Shown in pieces: positions 45,377 through 54,663 of a DNA stretch of 64,000 bases. Both the position numbers and the translations under genes were made by a program. Source of the DNA: Desulfopila inferna (GTDB taxonomy: Bacteria > Desulfobacterota > Desulfobulbia > Desulfobulbales > Desulfocapsaceae); assembly GCF_016919005.1 (NCBI RefSeq), contig NZ_JAFFQE010000006.1, positions 266,721-330,720 on the forward strand, read 5' to 3'. The notes beneath the pieces were generated by a model. That model saw only the letters and a list, made by a program, of their open reading frames with translations. It did not search any database and had not been told where the DNA came from. Numbering within the stretch: the stretch's first letter is position 1; each line of letters begins with the position of its first letter.

Positions 45377-45463
45377 GAGGCTGAACCAGATAACTCAGCC
45401 TCCCCTAATTAGGTCACTCACCAGGGCGCTTCTGGTCGCTAAATGCCCTGTCCGCCGAGTGAG
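45377..45463 (-). other. Possible structured leader of the membrane protein gene
   Basis: GAGGCTGA (45377-45384) pairs with TCAGCCTC (45395-45402). TCACTC (45414-45419) pairs with GAGTGA (45457-45462), enclosing CAGGGC (45422-45427) with GCCCTG (45445-45450). On the minus strand this lies right before the membrane protein gene. The nested form is more than a simple terminator. It matches no riboswitch class that I know. Confidence 0.4.
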
Positions 45464-46184
45464 TAGTATGATAATAGCAAAAGCGGAGAGATTTTAACAA
45501 AGAAAATGCTCTAAATCAGCGGTGACAATTAGAAAGGTTGTTAAAACGTGATCGGAATATCTTATGAGAGAAACAAAACTATTGTTTTGTGAATTTTACT
45601 GCCGTTGGCAGATAGGCCAACAAATTGTCACTTACTTGCAGGTATTGTACTAATTTAAAAGGAACAAACTCGATATATTACGCTATATAGACTGTTAAGC
45701 TTTTGGACGTTGTCGATAGAGATACTGAATTATAAATTCGGCTATACTGTATTGACATTTAAGAAGGGATATATGAACGAAAAAAGCAGCCATACCCGTT
45801 TGTCATTTGCTATGCTTTAGTGATGCTCAGTTTCTTTAAAAAAGTCGGTCGGGATAAGCACCCTCAATTTTTACTAATTACATTATCTTTTCTCTCAACC
45901 AGATATTTTTACCCAGTTGTCTTAGTTTAAAATTGCATTCAACCGCTATTTTTTATAAACTTTAGAATAATAGTTTTGATTGCATTCAACTGTTTTTTCT
46001 AAGCTCCCAACTATCAAAACGAAGAAAAAGATGAGTGCCACAAACCGCAGTAAATTTATTTTAGTTCAAATCGAGTTGGTTCTAATTTTGCATGGAATTG
46101 AGTTTCATTGCAGACGATACGTTCTACACCATAAACAGATAGTACAGCAATTCGTTGTAGCGTGATCAGGTATTGTTAAAAATG

Positions 46185-46196
46185 CCTGACATCAGG
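46185..46196. promoter_or_regulatory. Near-palindromic site upstream of the PEP-CTERM gene
   Basis: CCTGACATCAGG has 5-base arms around a 2-base centre. Further TCAGG copies lie at 46166 and 46222. It could be an operator for the PEP-CTERM gene; no regulator is in the window to support that. Confidence 0.25.
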
Positions 46197-46278
46197 AAAG
46201 AGCAATTTTTGCTTGTTTATATCAGGGGATATCTTACTAAGAGATTGTTGTAATATTATCGCATCAGTGGGGATAACG

Positions 46279-46647
46279 ATGAAAGTTCACTGTTTCATCT
46301 GTGCAGCACTATTGTGCTCTGCACAATGGGGGCATCGTGCGTCATTGTCGAAACTGGATATGCAAAATGCCGCAGCCTTAGGAAATCTTACGCAGAAAGA
46401 ACTGACAGGCAACCAGTATATGCAGGCTGGTGCTGCTTCTGGGAACAATGAGAACAAGACCCGGCTTGATACAAGTATAACGGGAAGTTTTCAGGATTTT
46501 AACTCCTTAAGCAAAATCGGCAAGGTCTTAGTTCAACCGACCGAGAAGCGGTCTTCAAAATCCTCTCCCGAACCAGGGACCGTATTTCTTTTAGGGGCGG
46601 GAATGGCCGGAGTTATATTGATTACCCGGCGAAGAAGAAAGCGGTAA
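46279..46647 (+). CDS. PEP-CTERM sorting-signal protein, 122 aa
   Basis: The ATG at 46279 starts a signal peptide (MKVHCFICAALLCSAQWGHR). The middle is polar and low in complexity. The C-terminus has PEP (SPEPGT), then a hydrophobic helix (VFLLGAGMAGVILIT), then a basic tail (RRRRKR): the full tripartite exosortase signal. It would be exported, cut by an exosortase and attached to or released with the polysaccharide. No other protein in the window has this signal, and no exosortase gene is present. It is 178 bp before the initiating sugar transferase, a common arrangement in such clusters. Confidence 0.85.
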   Translation: MKVHCFICAALLCSAQWGHRASLSKLDMQNAAALGNLTQKELTGNQYMQAGAASGNNENKTRLDTSITGSFQDFNSLSKIGKVLVQPTEKRSSKSSPEPGTVFLLGAGMAGVILITRRRRKR

Positions 46648-46825
46648 ACCTAGCTTATTTAGAGTTCCAGCCTTCACTTGAAGGGTTTCTACAGGTGATT
46701 GCAATCCCATCTCACCCTAACGAGAACATTACGTATCCCCATCAACAGTCTGTCGCGTACTGCAAACATTCTTCCTGGAAAGACAGGCTGCAACTGCTCT
46801 GCATCCACTTCAAACAGATCTAGCT

Positions 46826-48235
46826 ATGTATGAAGACAACAACCTAGGAAATATCACTTTCAGCCTCGATGTGTTTTGCACCGTAGCTGCGTTTCTCATC
46901 GCATTCTGGGCCAGAGATCTCTTTTTTCCTGTCCTGGAAACGCTCAACCTGAGCTCCCATGTTTTTCTTCTTCCGCTGATAATTGTCCTCGTTACCAGCT
47001 TTCTCACCTATTTCGGCGGCTACACGCCCCCCGGGAAAATCTCCTACGTCGGCTATTCCTGGGCCATCATTCGTGCCATGGTACTCACCTTCAGCGTCAC
47101 ACTCGCTCTGCTCTTCTTCCTGGAAATCAGATATATCAGCAGATTCGTCATCCTCATTTTCGCCATCGTCGAATATTTTGCTCTGATGGGGGTAAGAGCC
47201 TATATTATCTTCCACCATAAGAGCCAGACAAAAAGCGGCAAACGAAAGTTGAAAGTACTGATTATCGGCTCACAAGGCCGCGCCAAGGCACTGGTTGCAG
47301 CATTAAAACAGCAACTAGATGAAGATATCGAGATTGTCGGCTTTCTCGATCCCGATCAGGAAAAAAAAGGAAAAATTATCTCCGGCATCCCGGTTATCGG
47401 CACCATCGAAAATACCAGCGAATGCCTGAAAAACAATATCGTCGACGAGGTTATCATCGCCATCACCCGCTCCATGCTCAAGGATGCCGAACCCATCGTC
47501 ATGGCCTGTGAGGAGGAAGGCATCCGTCTCTGTTTTATGGCCGATGTCTTCAACGTCCAGGTCGCCAGAGTGAGCCTTACCACTGTTAAGGGTATACCGC
47601 TCTTAAACATGGAGCCGGTCGCCCAAAACCATCAGCAGCTCGTCGCCAAGCGCATCTTCGATCTGGCCCTTACCACTCTGGCCATACTGCTGCTGCTGCC
47701 GATTTTCGCTTTTATTGCCATCGCCATCAAGATCGACTCTCCTGGTCCGGTCTTCTTTGTCCAGCAGCGTGTCGGACTGCGTAAAAACGTTTTCCCCATG
47801 TATAAATTCCGGTCAATGTACACTGATGCCGAAGAACGACTCAAGGATCTCGAGCACCTCAACGAGGCGGAAGGGCCGATATTTAAAATGAAGAATGATC
47901 CGCGAATGACAAAGGTGGGCAGGTTTCTCCGCAAGACCAGCCTGGACGAACTGCCGCAACTCATCAATGTCTTTATAGGCGAAATGAGCTTAGTCGGTCC
48001 CCGCCCCATGTCTATTCGAGATGTTGATCTTTTCGACCGCGGTATTCAACGCAAACGATTCAGCGTTCAGCCTGGACTCACCTGTCTCTGGCAGATATCC
48101 GGCCGCAGCGATCTGCCTTTTGAAAAGTGGCTGGAATTGGATCTGGAATATATAGAAAACTGGTCATTCTGGTTGGATTTAAAAATTCTCTACAAAACCG
48201 TCCCTGCAGTATTATTGACTAAAGGAGCATTGTAG
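46826..48235 (+). CDS. Undecaprenyl-phosphate sugar phosphotransferase (exosortase/EpsB-type), 469 aa
   Basis: Four N-terminal membrane helices (residues 10-130) are followed by a Rossmann-like domain (KVLIIGSQGRAKALVAAL). The catalytic domain comes after a fifth helix: KRIFDLALTTLAI, GPVFFVQQRVGLRKNVF, MYKFRSM, KTSLDELPQLINVFIGEM and SLVGPRPMS. These enzymes move a sugar-1-phosphate from a nucleotide sugar to undecaprenyl phosphate, the first step of the repeat unit. The type is that associated with PEP-CTERM systems. It is the only such gene in the window, so it may serve both halves of the locus. Confidence 0.93.
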   Translation: MYEDNNLGNITFSLDVFCTVAAFLIAFWARDLFFPVLETLNLSSHVFLLPLIIVLVTSFLTYFGGYTPPGKISYVGYSWAIIRAMVLTFSVTLALLFFLEIRYISRFVILIFAIVEYFALMGVRAYIIFHHKSQTKSGKRKLKVLIIGSQGRAKALVAALKQQLDEDIEIVGFLDPDQEKKGKIISGIPVIGTIENTSECLKNNIVDEVIIAITRSMLKDAEPIVMACEEEGIRLCFMADVFNVQVARVSLTTVKGIPLLNMEPVAQNHQQLVAKRIFDLALTTLAILLLLPIFAFIAIAIKIDSPGPVFFVQQRVGLRKNVFPMYKFRSMYTDAEERLKDLEHLNEAEGPIFKMKNDPRMTKVGRFLRKTSLDELPQLINVFIGEMSLVGPRPMSIRDVDLFDRGIQRKRFSVQPGLTCLWQISGRSDLPFEKWLELDLEYIENWSFWLDLKILYKTVPAVLLTKGAL

Positions 48236-49311
48236 TTGGAAAGATTCCCACACATAGGCACGGTCGGGAGATGGTTTTGTATACATACAGGACATCGGTC
48301 ATCTTCTCCTCGAAACTGGGGTCACGCAACTCTAGAAATTAGCTGATTTTATATGGGCGAACGTCACCATCTGTGATGGATATCACGAACCTTGCTCTGC
48401 TCTCTTTGCTCAGGTTCAAGTGCCCCTTTTGTTCGGTATGATTTCTATAAGGAGAGCAATAGAACCAAATTGCCTATTGCCCTACAGCACGAGATTCCTA
48501 TCAGAAAAGAGACTCTTTTCATTTGCAATATACTTTATTTTTGGGTTAACATAATTGAAAATAGAGAAAATATTCACTAAGTCGCTCGTTATCTAACTTT
48601 TAGATTCTGTGCCAAATGATAAAAACGATGAGCAAATCGACTGGAAAAGGTGGAGCGGACAGTATCCTACCGGGCCAAGGATTAGAAAAAAAATAGTGAA
48701 AACCACAAGCATCCTGGCAGCTAGATTTAAGATCCTGCGGTTCCGACAGGAGAAAGCACCCCAAATCTCTAGCTACATTCTTACAAACCCGCATGGTCAA
48801 GGCAGCTTTGGGGTTATAAACTGGAATACTACAATGAAATGCCAGAACAGGTGGCGAATAACTCCCTCTTAAGTGGCTTAAGAACAGTACTAGAGCAATC
48901 AGCCAAGCAGCACAGAGATTGAAAGGACTTGCTTCTGGTACAAGAACAAATCGCCCAAAGAACCTATATGCTTGCCCAGTTTTCAACAGGAACCGATCCG
49001 ATAGGGAATGGACATGCCCATAACACTCTATTCAATACAACCCAGCAGATCCGTTTGCGGTTGGCTCTGTTGAATAGTCGTGGCTTATACATTTATAATT
49101 TCATTTTTTGCTCACCTTGGCAACCCTGACTGCAATTTGGTTACATAATTGTGAGTTAGCGATTTTACATTTTTTTATAATAGTTATTTCATTTCGGTTA
49201 AATACATATTCCAAATAGAAACTGGCAAAGAATTTGCTTGGACATGTTGCATGGAATTCTCTGTCTTATGTTAAAGAAGTATATAATATTGAAACTATTT
49301 GGGATTTGAAA
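48236..49311. other. Gene-free stretch of 1.1 kb
   Basis: No coding frame has both a ribosome site and family features. A 128-codon minus frame (48986-48600) and an 87-codon plus frame overlap each other and look accidental. A sequence GGCTCTGTTGAATAG near 49061 resembles the end of IS6-type elements, but no partner end or transposase was found. The run AAAAGAG-A-CTCTTTT lies near 48500. Confidence 0.4.
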
Positions 49312-51069
49312 ATGATATACAGAACATTATTTCAACGGTACATTGTGCTAGCATCGATATTTACCCTCTTTTCTCCGGCTATTTCGCTGGCTCTAACTCC
49401 TGTTGCACGCTGGGATGTTGTACCCTTTCAAAGGATTGAATTTGGAAAATCTTTCAATGTAGGAGTAGTTGCATTTTCCAAGGATGGGATAGACAGGGTT
49501 GAATTTGAAGTTGATGGTCAAGGGTACTCTGGTGAAAATCCTCTTATATCAAATTCTATGACGTATAATTCTCGAACCAATGTTTATGAGTACTGGGTCC
49601 CATTACGCAGTTCTGGTTTCGCTTCTAATGGTGAATTTAGTGTGGTAGCTACTATATATGGCAGCGACGGAGACACAAGAACCCTTCAAAAAATTCCCTT
49701 AATTGTCGATGCCACAGGAAATCTTTTTCAGCATAAAGCTTGGGTCAGCAGTATTACAGGAAATGATGCCACTGGTTTGGTAAACGACAGTTCCACGCGT
49801 TTCGCGACTATTGCAGGAGCGGCCAATGAGATTCAAAATAGGAATGGAGGAAAAGCTGACGGCGCAATAATTTATTTGGATGAGGGAACATATGCCATGG
49901 GGAGTGGATCAATAAATACTATTGACGAGTGGCTTACAATTGCAAGAAACGCCGATGCTGAGAAAGAAGAGACAATACTCGATACTGGTGGAGATCTCAC
50001 TGACACAAAACTCATAAAGGTAGATGGTGTTACCTTGCTAAGCAACGGCTCCAATAAGCTTATCTTCAGCACAGGTTTTCCGCAAAATCTCTGGATTCAC
50101 AACTCCCGTATCATTGGCTCAGGGAGATGGATTCAAGGTTCGAATCCTATCAATCATAAAGACGCGTATTATACAGATACATATATTTATAATGTTGATA
50201 GAGCAGTGCGCGGAGGTCTTATCGCTCGTGGTCTCGAGATCAAGCATATAGGAGAAGATGCTTTTCAAAATTTTCCTCTTGTCATAAACACCACTTTAGA
50301 TGACCAGGATCCTGGTAGTACGTATTGGCACGCTGACTCATACCAGTCATGGGGAGATGGACCATCCAATCGGATTATTTATAATTTTTACGGAACCGAT
50401 TTACATTATCAAGGATTATTTATGCGGGCTACTCAATCCCCAGGAAACAATAATGCATTTGTAAACATGTTTTTGGAGATGCGCGAACCCGGAAGGCAGG
50501 GTAGCTCCGGGGGAAAAACCATACTTACAAATGGTGCACTTTATGGAGTCTGGGATCATTTATTGTTATGGCATTGCACGTTTCCGACGGAGTTTTTTGC
50601 TATAAATGCTGATGATTCTGGCTTTGGTTTCACCAATTCTTCGTTCATAGGCAATGTATTCTATGAATACCGTGATAATGTCACGAAAAATGGTGGAGAT
50701 CCTTCTTATGCCGCTCCTGAAAATTTTGGAAATAATGACTTTCAGCATAATCACTATATTTGGAGTTGTACCGACCAAGGAAATTGCAGCGGCTCGGAGC
50801 CACACTGGTATTCAAAATCACCCGATAGTGACATCAATGTATCCCAGACTGTCGGGGACCCCCAAATAGACCTTACAGATCCCGCATCCACTACCTTTGG
50901 AGAACCTCTTGCTGGCTCACCGCTGGTAAATAGGCTATCTTTTTCTTTAGTTCCCGTTGACGTGCGGGGAAATTTAAGAGATCAGACTCCGGATGTAGGA
51001 GCTTTTGAATTTATGACAAATGACTCGCCACCTGTGTCAGTCCCTCGTGGTTTCAGAATACTAGAGTAA
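49312..51069 (+). CDS. Secreted right-handed beta-helix protein, 585 aa
   Basis: The ATG at 49312 gives a signal peptide (YRTLFQRYIVLASIFTLF, SPAISLA); the frame is open to 49234. Residues 30-125 form an Ig-like strand domain. From about 140 a beta-helix begins (KAWVSSITGNDATG, then FATIAGAANEIQ and GAIIYLDEGTY). Repeated short strands run to about 530. The end VDVRGNLRDQTPDVGAFEF is the usual cap of secreted parallel beta-helix proteins. Such proteins are often polysaccharide lyases or epimerases, or surface structural proteins. No catalytic set can be assigned. It may act on the exported polymer. Confidence 0.8.
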   Translation: MIYRTLFQRYIVLASIFTLFSPAISLALTPVARWDVVPFQRIEFGKSFNVGVVAFSKDGIDRVEFEVDGQGYSGENPLISNSMTYNSRTNVYEYWVPLRSSGFASNGEFSVVATIYGSDGDTRTLQKIPLIVDATGNLFQHKAWVSSITGNDATGLVNDSSTRFATIAGAANEIQNRNGGKADGAIIYLDEGTYAMGSGSINTIDEWLTIARNADAEKEETILDTGGDLTDTKLIKVDGVTLLSNGSNKLIFSTGFPQNLWIHNSRIIGSGRWIQGSNPINHKDAYYTDTYIYNVDRAVRGGLIARGLEIKHIGEDAFQNFPLVINTTLDDQDPGSTYWHADSYQSWGDGPSNRIIYNFYGTDLHYQGLFMRATQSPGNNNAFVNMFLEMREPGRQGSSGGKTILTNGALYGVWDHLLLWHCTFPTEFFAINADDSGFGFTNSSFIGNVFYEYRDNVTKNGGDPSYAAPENFGNNDFQHNHYIWSCTDQGNCSGSEPHWYSKSPDSDINVSQTVGDPQIDLTDPASTTFGEPLAGSPLVNRLSFSLVPVDVRGNLRDQTPDVGAFEFMTNDSPPVSVPRGFRILE

Positions 51070-51174
51070 AGAGGTTTTTCAGCTGCATATTGATGTTTCT
51101 TTTGTCCCCATAGTAACTGAAGATTTACGGTTCATAGGCTTTTAAATTAAAAAAAAGATGAATACTACCTAAAA

Positions 51175-52470
51175 TTGGAACCCATCCCGGATACACATCT
51201 GGATGATTTTTCTATCGGGAATGCCTCTCAACAGAATGCACGAAGGTTAAATATTGCCTATCTTACCACAAAATATCCTTCGGTAAGCCACACCTTTATC
51301 CGTCGAGAACTATGTGAAATAGAGAGAAGGAGGCACAAGGTTTTACGTCTTGCAATTCGTAAATCAGACGAACTACTTGTGGACCCAAAGGACCAAGAGG
51401 AAGCTGCCAAAACCATACATTGCCTCAATCTGCCTTTTTTCAAACATGCTACCTCGCTTCTTCGAATTGCCCTGTCCAAACCGTTAGATCTTTTTGATGC
51501 ACTTCGTGTAGCCATAAGGATGGGAGCCCGAAGTGATAGGGGAATACTCAAACATCTTGCATACCTCGTAGAGGCTTGTTCACTTTACAGGGTTATGCAA
51601 GAGCATGGAATCCAGCATGTTCATGTCCACTTTGGCACCAACTCCACTGCTGTAGCTAGGTTGATATATCGATTGGGGGTAAGTTACAGTTTTACCGTGC
51701 ATGGACCTACTGAATTTGACTCAGCAAATGCATTTGATTTGCAAGGTAAAATTAGCGATGCACTGTTTGTTGTGGCAATAACAGATTTTTGTTTTGCGCA
51801 GCTTTGTCGTTGGAGCAGTCCAAAGGATTGGCAGAAGATTCATGTTGTTGGATGCACGGTTGGTGAAGATTTTTTCCACTCATTGGAATACAAACCGTTA
51901 TCATTGAGCAATAAACAATTTGTCTGCATTGGTCGTTTGACTCCGCAAAAAGGACAACTCGTGCTTCTTGAGGCTTTCGTCAACTTAATCACAAGGGGAT
52001 ATGATGCCCGTTTAGCTTTCGTGGGCGATGGCGAACTTCGCGATATTATAGAACAGAAAATCTCAGAAACTGGGATAGAAGAAAAAGTTCAAATCACGGG
52101 TTTTGTTTCAGAAAAACAAGTCCGTGAATATATAGCAAAAAGCCGGGCTCTTGTCTTGCCAAGTTTTGCCGAAGGTCTGCCTATGGTGATCATGGAAGCA
52201 TTTGCAATGGGTCGACCCGTCATTAGCACTTTTGTTGCAGGAATACCTGAACTTGTAAAGGATGGAGAAAACGGTTGGCTCGTTCCAGCCGGAAATATCA
52301 GTAAATTGATGGAAGCTATGATTGATGTGCTGAAAACACCTGTCAGCCGGCTGGAAGAAATGGCTGCCAACGGGTGTAAGTTGACTTATGAAAACCATAA
52401 CACGAATACAGAAACAGCTCGTTTAGAGCAGATATTCATGAAATATATCAAGCCAATCACTGATGACTAA
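51175..52470 (+). CDS. Family 4 glycosyltransferase, 431 aa, TTG start
   Basis: No in-frame ATG precedes the conserved part, so TTG at 51175 is used. LNIAYLTTKYPSVSHTFIRR opens the acceptor half with a GT4 loop typical of colanic-acid-type enzymes. QHVHVHFGTNSTA and FTVHGPTEFD follow. The donor half has CIGRLTPQKGQLVLL and EGLPMVIMEAFAMGRP. The end overlaps the next gene by 8 bases, so it is coupled to the Alg14-like gene. Confidence 0.9.
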   Translation: MEPIPDTHLDDFSIGNASQQNARRLNIAYLTTKYPSVSHTFIRRELCEIERRRHKVLRLAIRKSDELLVDPKDQEEAAKTIHCLNLPFFKHATSLLRIALSKPLDLFDALRVAIRMGARSDRGILKHLAYLVEACSLYRVMQEHGIQHVHVHFGTNSTAVARLIYRLGVSYSFTVHGPTEFDSANAFDLQGKISDALFVVAITDFCFAQLCRWSSPKDWQKIHVVGCTVGEDFFHSLEYKPLSLSNKQFVCIGRLTPQKGQLVLLEAFVNLITRGYDARLAFVGDGELRDIIEQKISETGIEEKVQITGFVSEKQVREYIAKSRALVLPSFAEGLPMVIMEAFAMGRPVISTFVAGIPELVKDGENGWLVPAGNISKLMEAMIDVLKTPVSRLEEMAANGCKLTYENHNTNTETARLEQIFMKYIKPITDD

Positions 52471-52915
52471 AAAGAAAATCCTGGCCATCTCCTCAGGCGG
52501 AGGACATTGGATACAATTGCTCCGACTCAGACCTGCTTTTGAAGGGCATGAAGTAGCTTATGCGACGACCAGAAAGGAATACGCTGCCGAAGTACCTGAC
52601 TGTCGATTCTTTTTAATTAATGACGCAACTCGCTGGAATAAAATAGGTCTGGTCAAAATGGCAATACGTATTTTCTTTGTTTTATTGTCCTTTCGCCCCG
52701 ATGTTGTCATTTCTACCGGAGCTGCCTGCGGTTACTTTGCTTTGCGTTTTGCAAAAATATTCAATGCCCGAACTATATGGTTAGACAGTATAGCTAATGT
52801 AGAAGTCCTCTCGCTGACAGGACAGCTTGTTCATTCGTATGCCGATTTATGGCTCACTCAATGGCCCGAGCTTGAGAAGCCGAATGGCCCATATTTCAAG
52901 GGGAATATTCTGTGA
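52463..52915 (+). CDS. Alg14/PssD-like glycosyltransferase subunit, 150 aa
   Basis: KILAISSGGGHWIQLLRLRP is the N-terminal glycine-rich region of Alg14-type proteins. RPDVVISTGAACGYFALRFA and IWLDSIANVEVLSLTGQLV match PssD/Cps14F. There is no obvious membrane anchor apart from the hydrophobic stretch at about 66-75. It binds the acceptor and holds the catalytic subunit coded next, whose GTG start overlaps this stop (GTGA). Together they form one split GT-B enzyme. Confidence 0.9.
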   Translation: MTKKKILAISSGGGHWIQLLRLRPAFEGHEVAYATTRKEYAAEVPDCRFFLINDATRWNKIGLVKMAIRIFFVLLSFRPDVVISTGAACGYFALRFAKIFNARTIWLDSIANVEVLSLTGQLVHSYADLWLTQWPELEKPNGPYFKGNIL

Positions 52916-53394
52916 TATTAGTTACTGTCGGGGGACAGATGCCCTTCGACCGCCTCATTAGAGCAGTTGATAGTTGGGCGTCGGGGAATCAGCAGATTTA
53001 TTGTTATGCGCAAATAGGGAAAGGCGGCTGGCGCCCCAAAAATATGGAATGGGTCGAATTACTGCCACCAAAAGTTCTTGCCGAAAAAATAAATAAAGCA
53101 AGTCTCGTCATTGCGCATGCCGGTATGGGAACGATACTTAGTTGTTTAGAGTTAGGCAAAAAACTGATCGTTGTCCCCCGCTATAGTTATTTGCGTGAAA
53201 CCAGGAATGACCATCAGGTGGCAACAGCCCAACGCCTCGCCGCACTTGGCCTCCTAGTCTATGCAGCAGATGAGGAAAGAATCGTGCATCATCTTGATAA
53301 CTATGAGAAGATAGCACCTCGCAAAAGCACTTCATGCTTCGCGTCTCCTGAACTTATTAATTCTATTATTGAGTTTATAAAATCAGACAAATAA
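52912..53394 (+). CDS. Alg13/PssE-like glycosyltransferase catalytic subunit, 160 aa, GTG start
   Basis: GTG at 52912 overlaps the upstream stop and has AAGGGG 8 bases before it. MILVTVGGQMPFDRLIRAVD, then ASLVIAHAGMGTILSCLELG and LIVVPRYSYLRETRNDHQ, are the donor-binding motifs of GT28-type domains, with HAGMGT in place of HGGxGT. It lies directly after its partner and before another transferase gene. The pair usually adds the second sugar to a lipid-linked primer. Confidence 0.9.
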   Translation: MILVTVGGQMPFDRLIRAVDSWASGNQQIYCYAQIGKGGWRPKNMEWVELLPPKVLAEKINKASLVIAHAGMGTILSCLELGKKLIVVPRYSYLRETRNDHQVATAQRLAALGLLVYAADEERIVHHLDNYEKIAPRKSTSCFASPELINSIIEFIKSDK

Positions 53395-53403
53395 TCGATC
53401 TCT

Positions 53404-54573
53404 ATGACAAAAAAAGCCAAAAATTGGGTCGTCTGTATGGGCGGTGAAGATTGGTGGTATCACAGTCATGCCCATTTTGATATCCAGATTATGAAACGAT
53501 TTTCCAGACGATTGTCGGTTCTCTATATATGTTCAATCGGTATGCGTATGCCAAGTATCAGAAAAGACAAGCATTTCTGGTTGAGAATTAAAAGAAAAAT
53601 CAACAGCATTCTAAGGGGCTTGCAAAAGGTTTCCCCTCAATTATATGTCTACAGTCCTGTTCCCTTGCCCCTATACCGGAGTCGCTTTGGACGGTTTCTG
53701 AATGCCCTTATCCTGCGAATACAGATTCATGCTGTTTATCTTTATCTGGGAATAAAAAATCCATTACTTTGGATCAATACTCCAACAGCATGGCCGGCAA
53801 TGGAAAAGGATGGTAAAAGAGGACTCGTCTATCAGCGCACTGATGATTACGCTGCGTATGATTTTGACAATTTTAATGCTCAGTATGTCGCTAAGGTGGA
53901 CATGAAATTACTCCAACGAGCAGACCTTGTCATCCATGTCAGTGAGGAGCTCCACAAGGAGGCGAAGGAAATAACAAGTTGCTCACTGTTATTGCCTCAA
54001 GGAGTGGATGAAATGTTTTTTCGCTTCAATGGATCAACTCCTGAAGATTTAAAATTTATTCCCAGGCCAATATTAGGCTATGTAGGAAGCATGGACACCC
54101 ATAAGTTTAATAGTCAGCTTATATTTCAAGTCGCCCGAAATCTCTCTGAATGCTCCTTTGTAATGGTGGGCATCCCTCATCCCAGTACGGATGAATTGCG
54201 AAAGCTGCCAAATGTTTATTTCTTAGGACACAAGAATCACGAGGCCATTCCAGGTTATATTCACAATTTTGATATATGCATTTTGCCAACCGCGCAGACT
54301 GAATGGGGCCTGAAGTGCCGTCCTGTAAAGCTCATGGAGTATCTAGCAGCAAGGAAAGATGTTATAGCGACACCAACCCCGGCATCGAAAATATTTAAAG
54401 ATCGAATTCATATCGCTGAGGATTTTACTTCATGGATAGATTTGATCCTGCATCTAACTTCATTAAATAATTCCGGAATAAAGCAATACCCCGATGTGGA
54501 GATTACAACCTGGGATAGCATATCTAGTATTATTTTCAATCAACTGGAGGAAAAGAAACTTGTCAGCTATTAA
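53404..54573 (+). CDS. GT-B glycosyltransferase, TuaH-like, 389 aa
   Basis: VVCMGGEDWWYHSHAHFDIQ starts the acceptor half. LVIHVSEELHKEA and LLPQGVDEMFF mark the domain junction. LGYVGSMDTHKF and TEWGLKCRPVKLMEYLAARK belong to the donor half. The order matches teichuronic-acid TuaH-type transferases better than ordinary GT4 enzymes. It follows the Alg13-like gene by 9 bp, in the same operon, with no strong ribosome site of its own. The sugar is unknown. Confidence 0.82.
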   Translation: MTKKAKNWVVCMGGEDWWYHSHAHFDIQIMKRFSRRLSVLYICSIGMRMPSIRKDKHFWLRIKRKINSILRGLQKVSPQLYVYSPVPLPLYRSRFGRFLNALILRIQIHAVYLYLGIKNPLLWINTPTAWPAMEKDGKRGLVYQRTDDYAAYDFDNFNAQYVAKVDMKLLQRADLVIHVSEELHKEAKEITSCSLLLPQGVDEMFFRFNGSTPEDLKFIPRPILGYVGSMDTHKFNSQLIFQVARNLSECSFVMVGIPHPSTDELRKLPNVYFLGHKNHEAIPGYIHNFDICILPTAQTEWGLKCRPVKLMEYLAARKDVIATPTPASKIFKDRIHIAEDFTSWIDLILHLTSLNNSGIKQYPDVEITTWDSISSIIFNQLEEKKLVSY

Positions 54574-54663
54574 ATGGCTGCTGAAAAAACAATTTTTATT
54601 GTACAGGCAGTTATATAATAAAAATCAGCCTCTCCTATTGTAAATTTAAACCTAATTAAAAAT

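Larger units (their letters stand above)
45367..46278. other. Gene-free stretch of 0.9 kb between divergent genes
   Basis: It contains the paired structures of 45377-45463, two small hairpins (ACAAAAC/GTTTTGT near 45575, GTTGGC/GCCAAC near 45605), and a 15-codon frame with AAGAAGGGATAT before its ATG at 45774. CCTGACATCAGG at 46185-46196 is a near-palindrome about 85 bp before the PEP-CTERM gene. No longer gene is supported; the stretch is A+T-rich. Confidence 0.5.

Noticed and set aside
45774..45821. 15-codon frame with a fair ribosome site (MNEKSSHTRLSFAML)
   Set aside because: Too short to judge, no conservation evidence, and no operon partner.
48600..48986. 128-codon minus-strand frame in the 48.2-49.3 kb gap
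   Set aside because: A plus-strand frame overlaps it, it lacks a ribosome site, and the content is not protein-like.
49061..49076. GGCTCTGTTGAATAG, resembling the end of an IS6-family element
   Set aside because: No matching inverted end, target duplication or transposase found within the gap.
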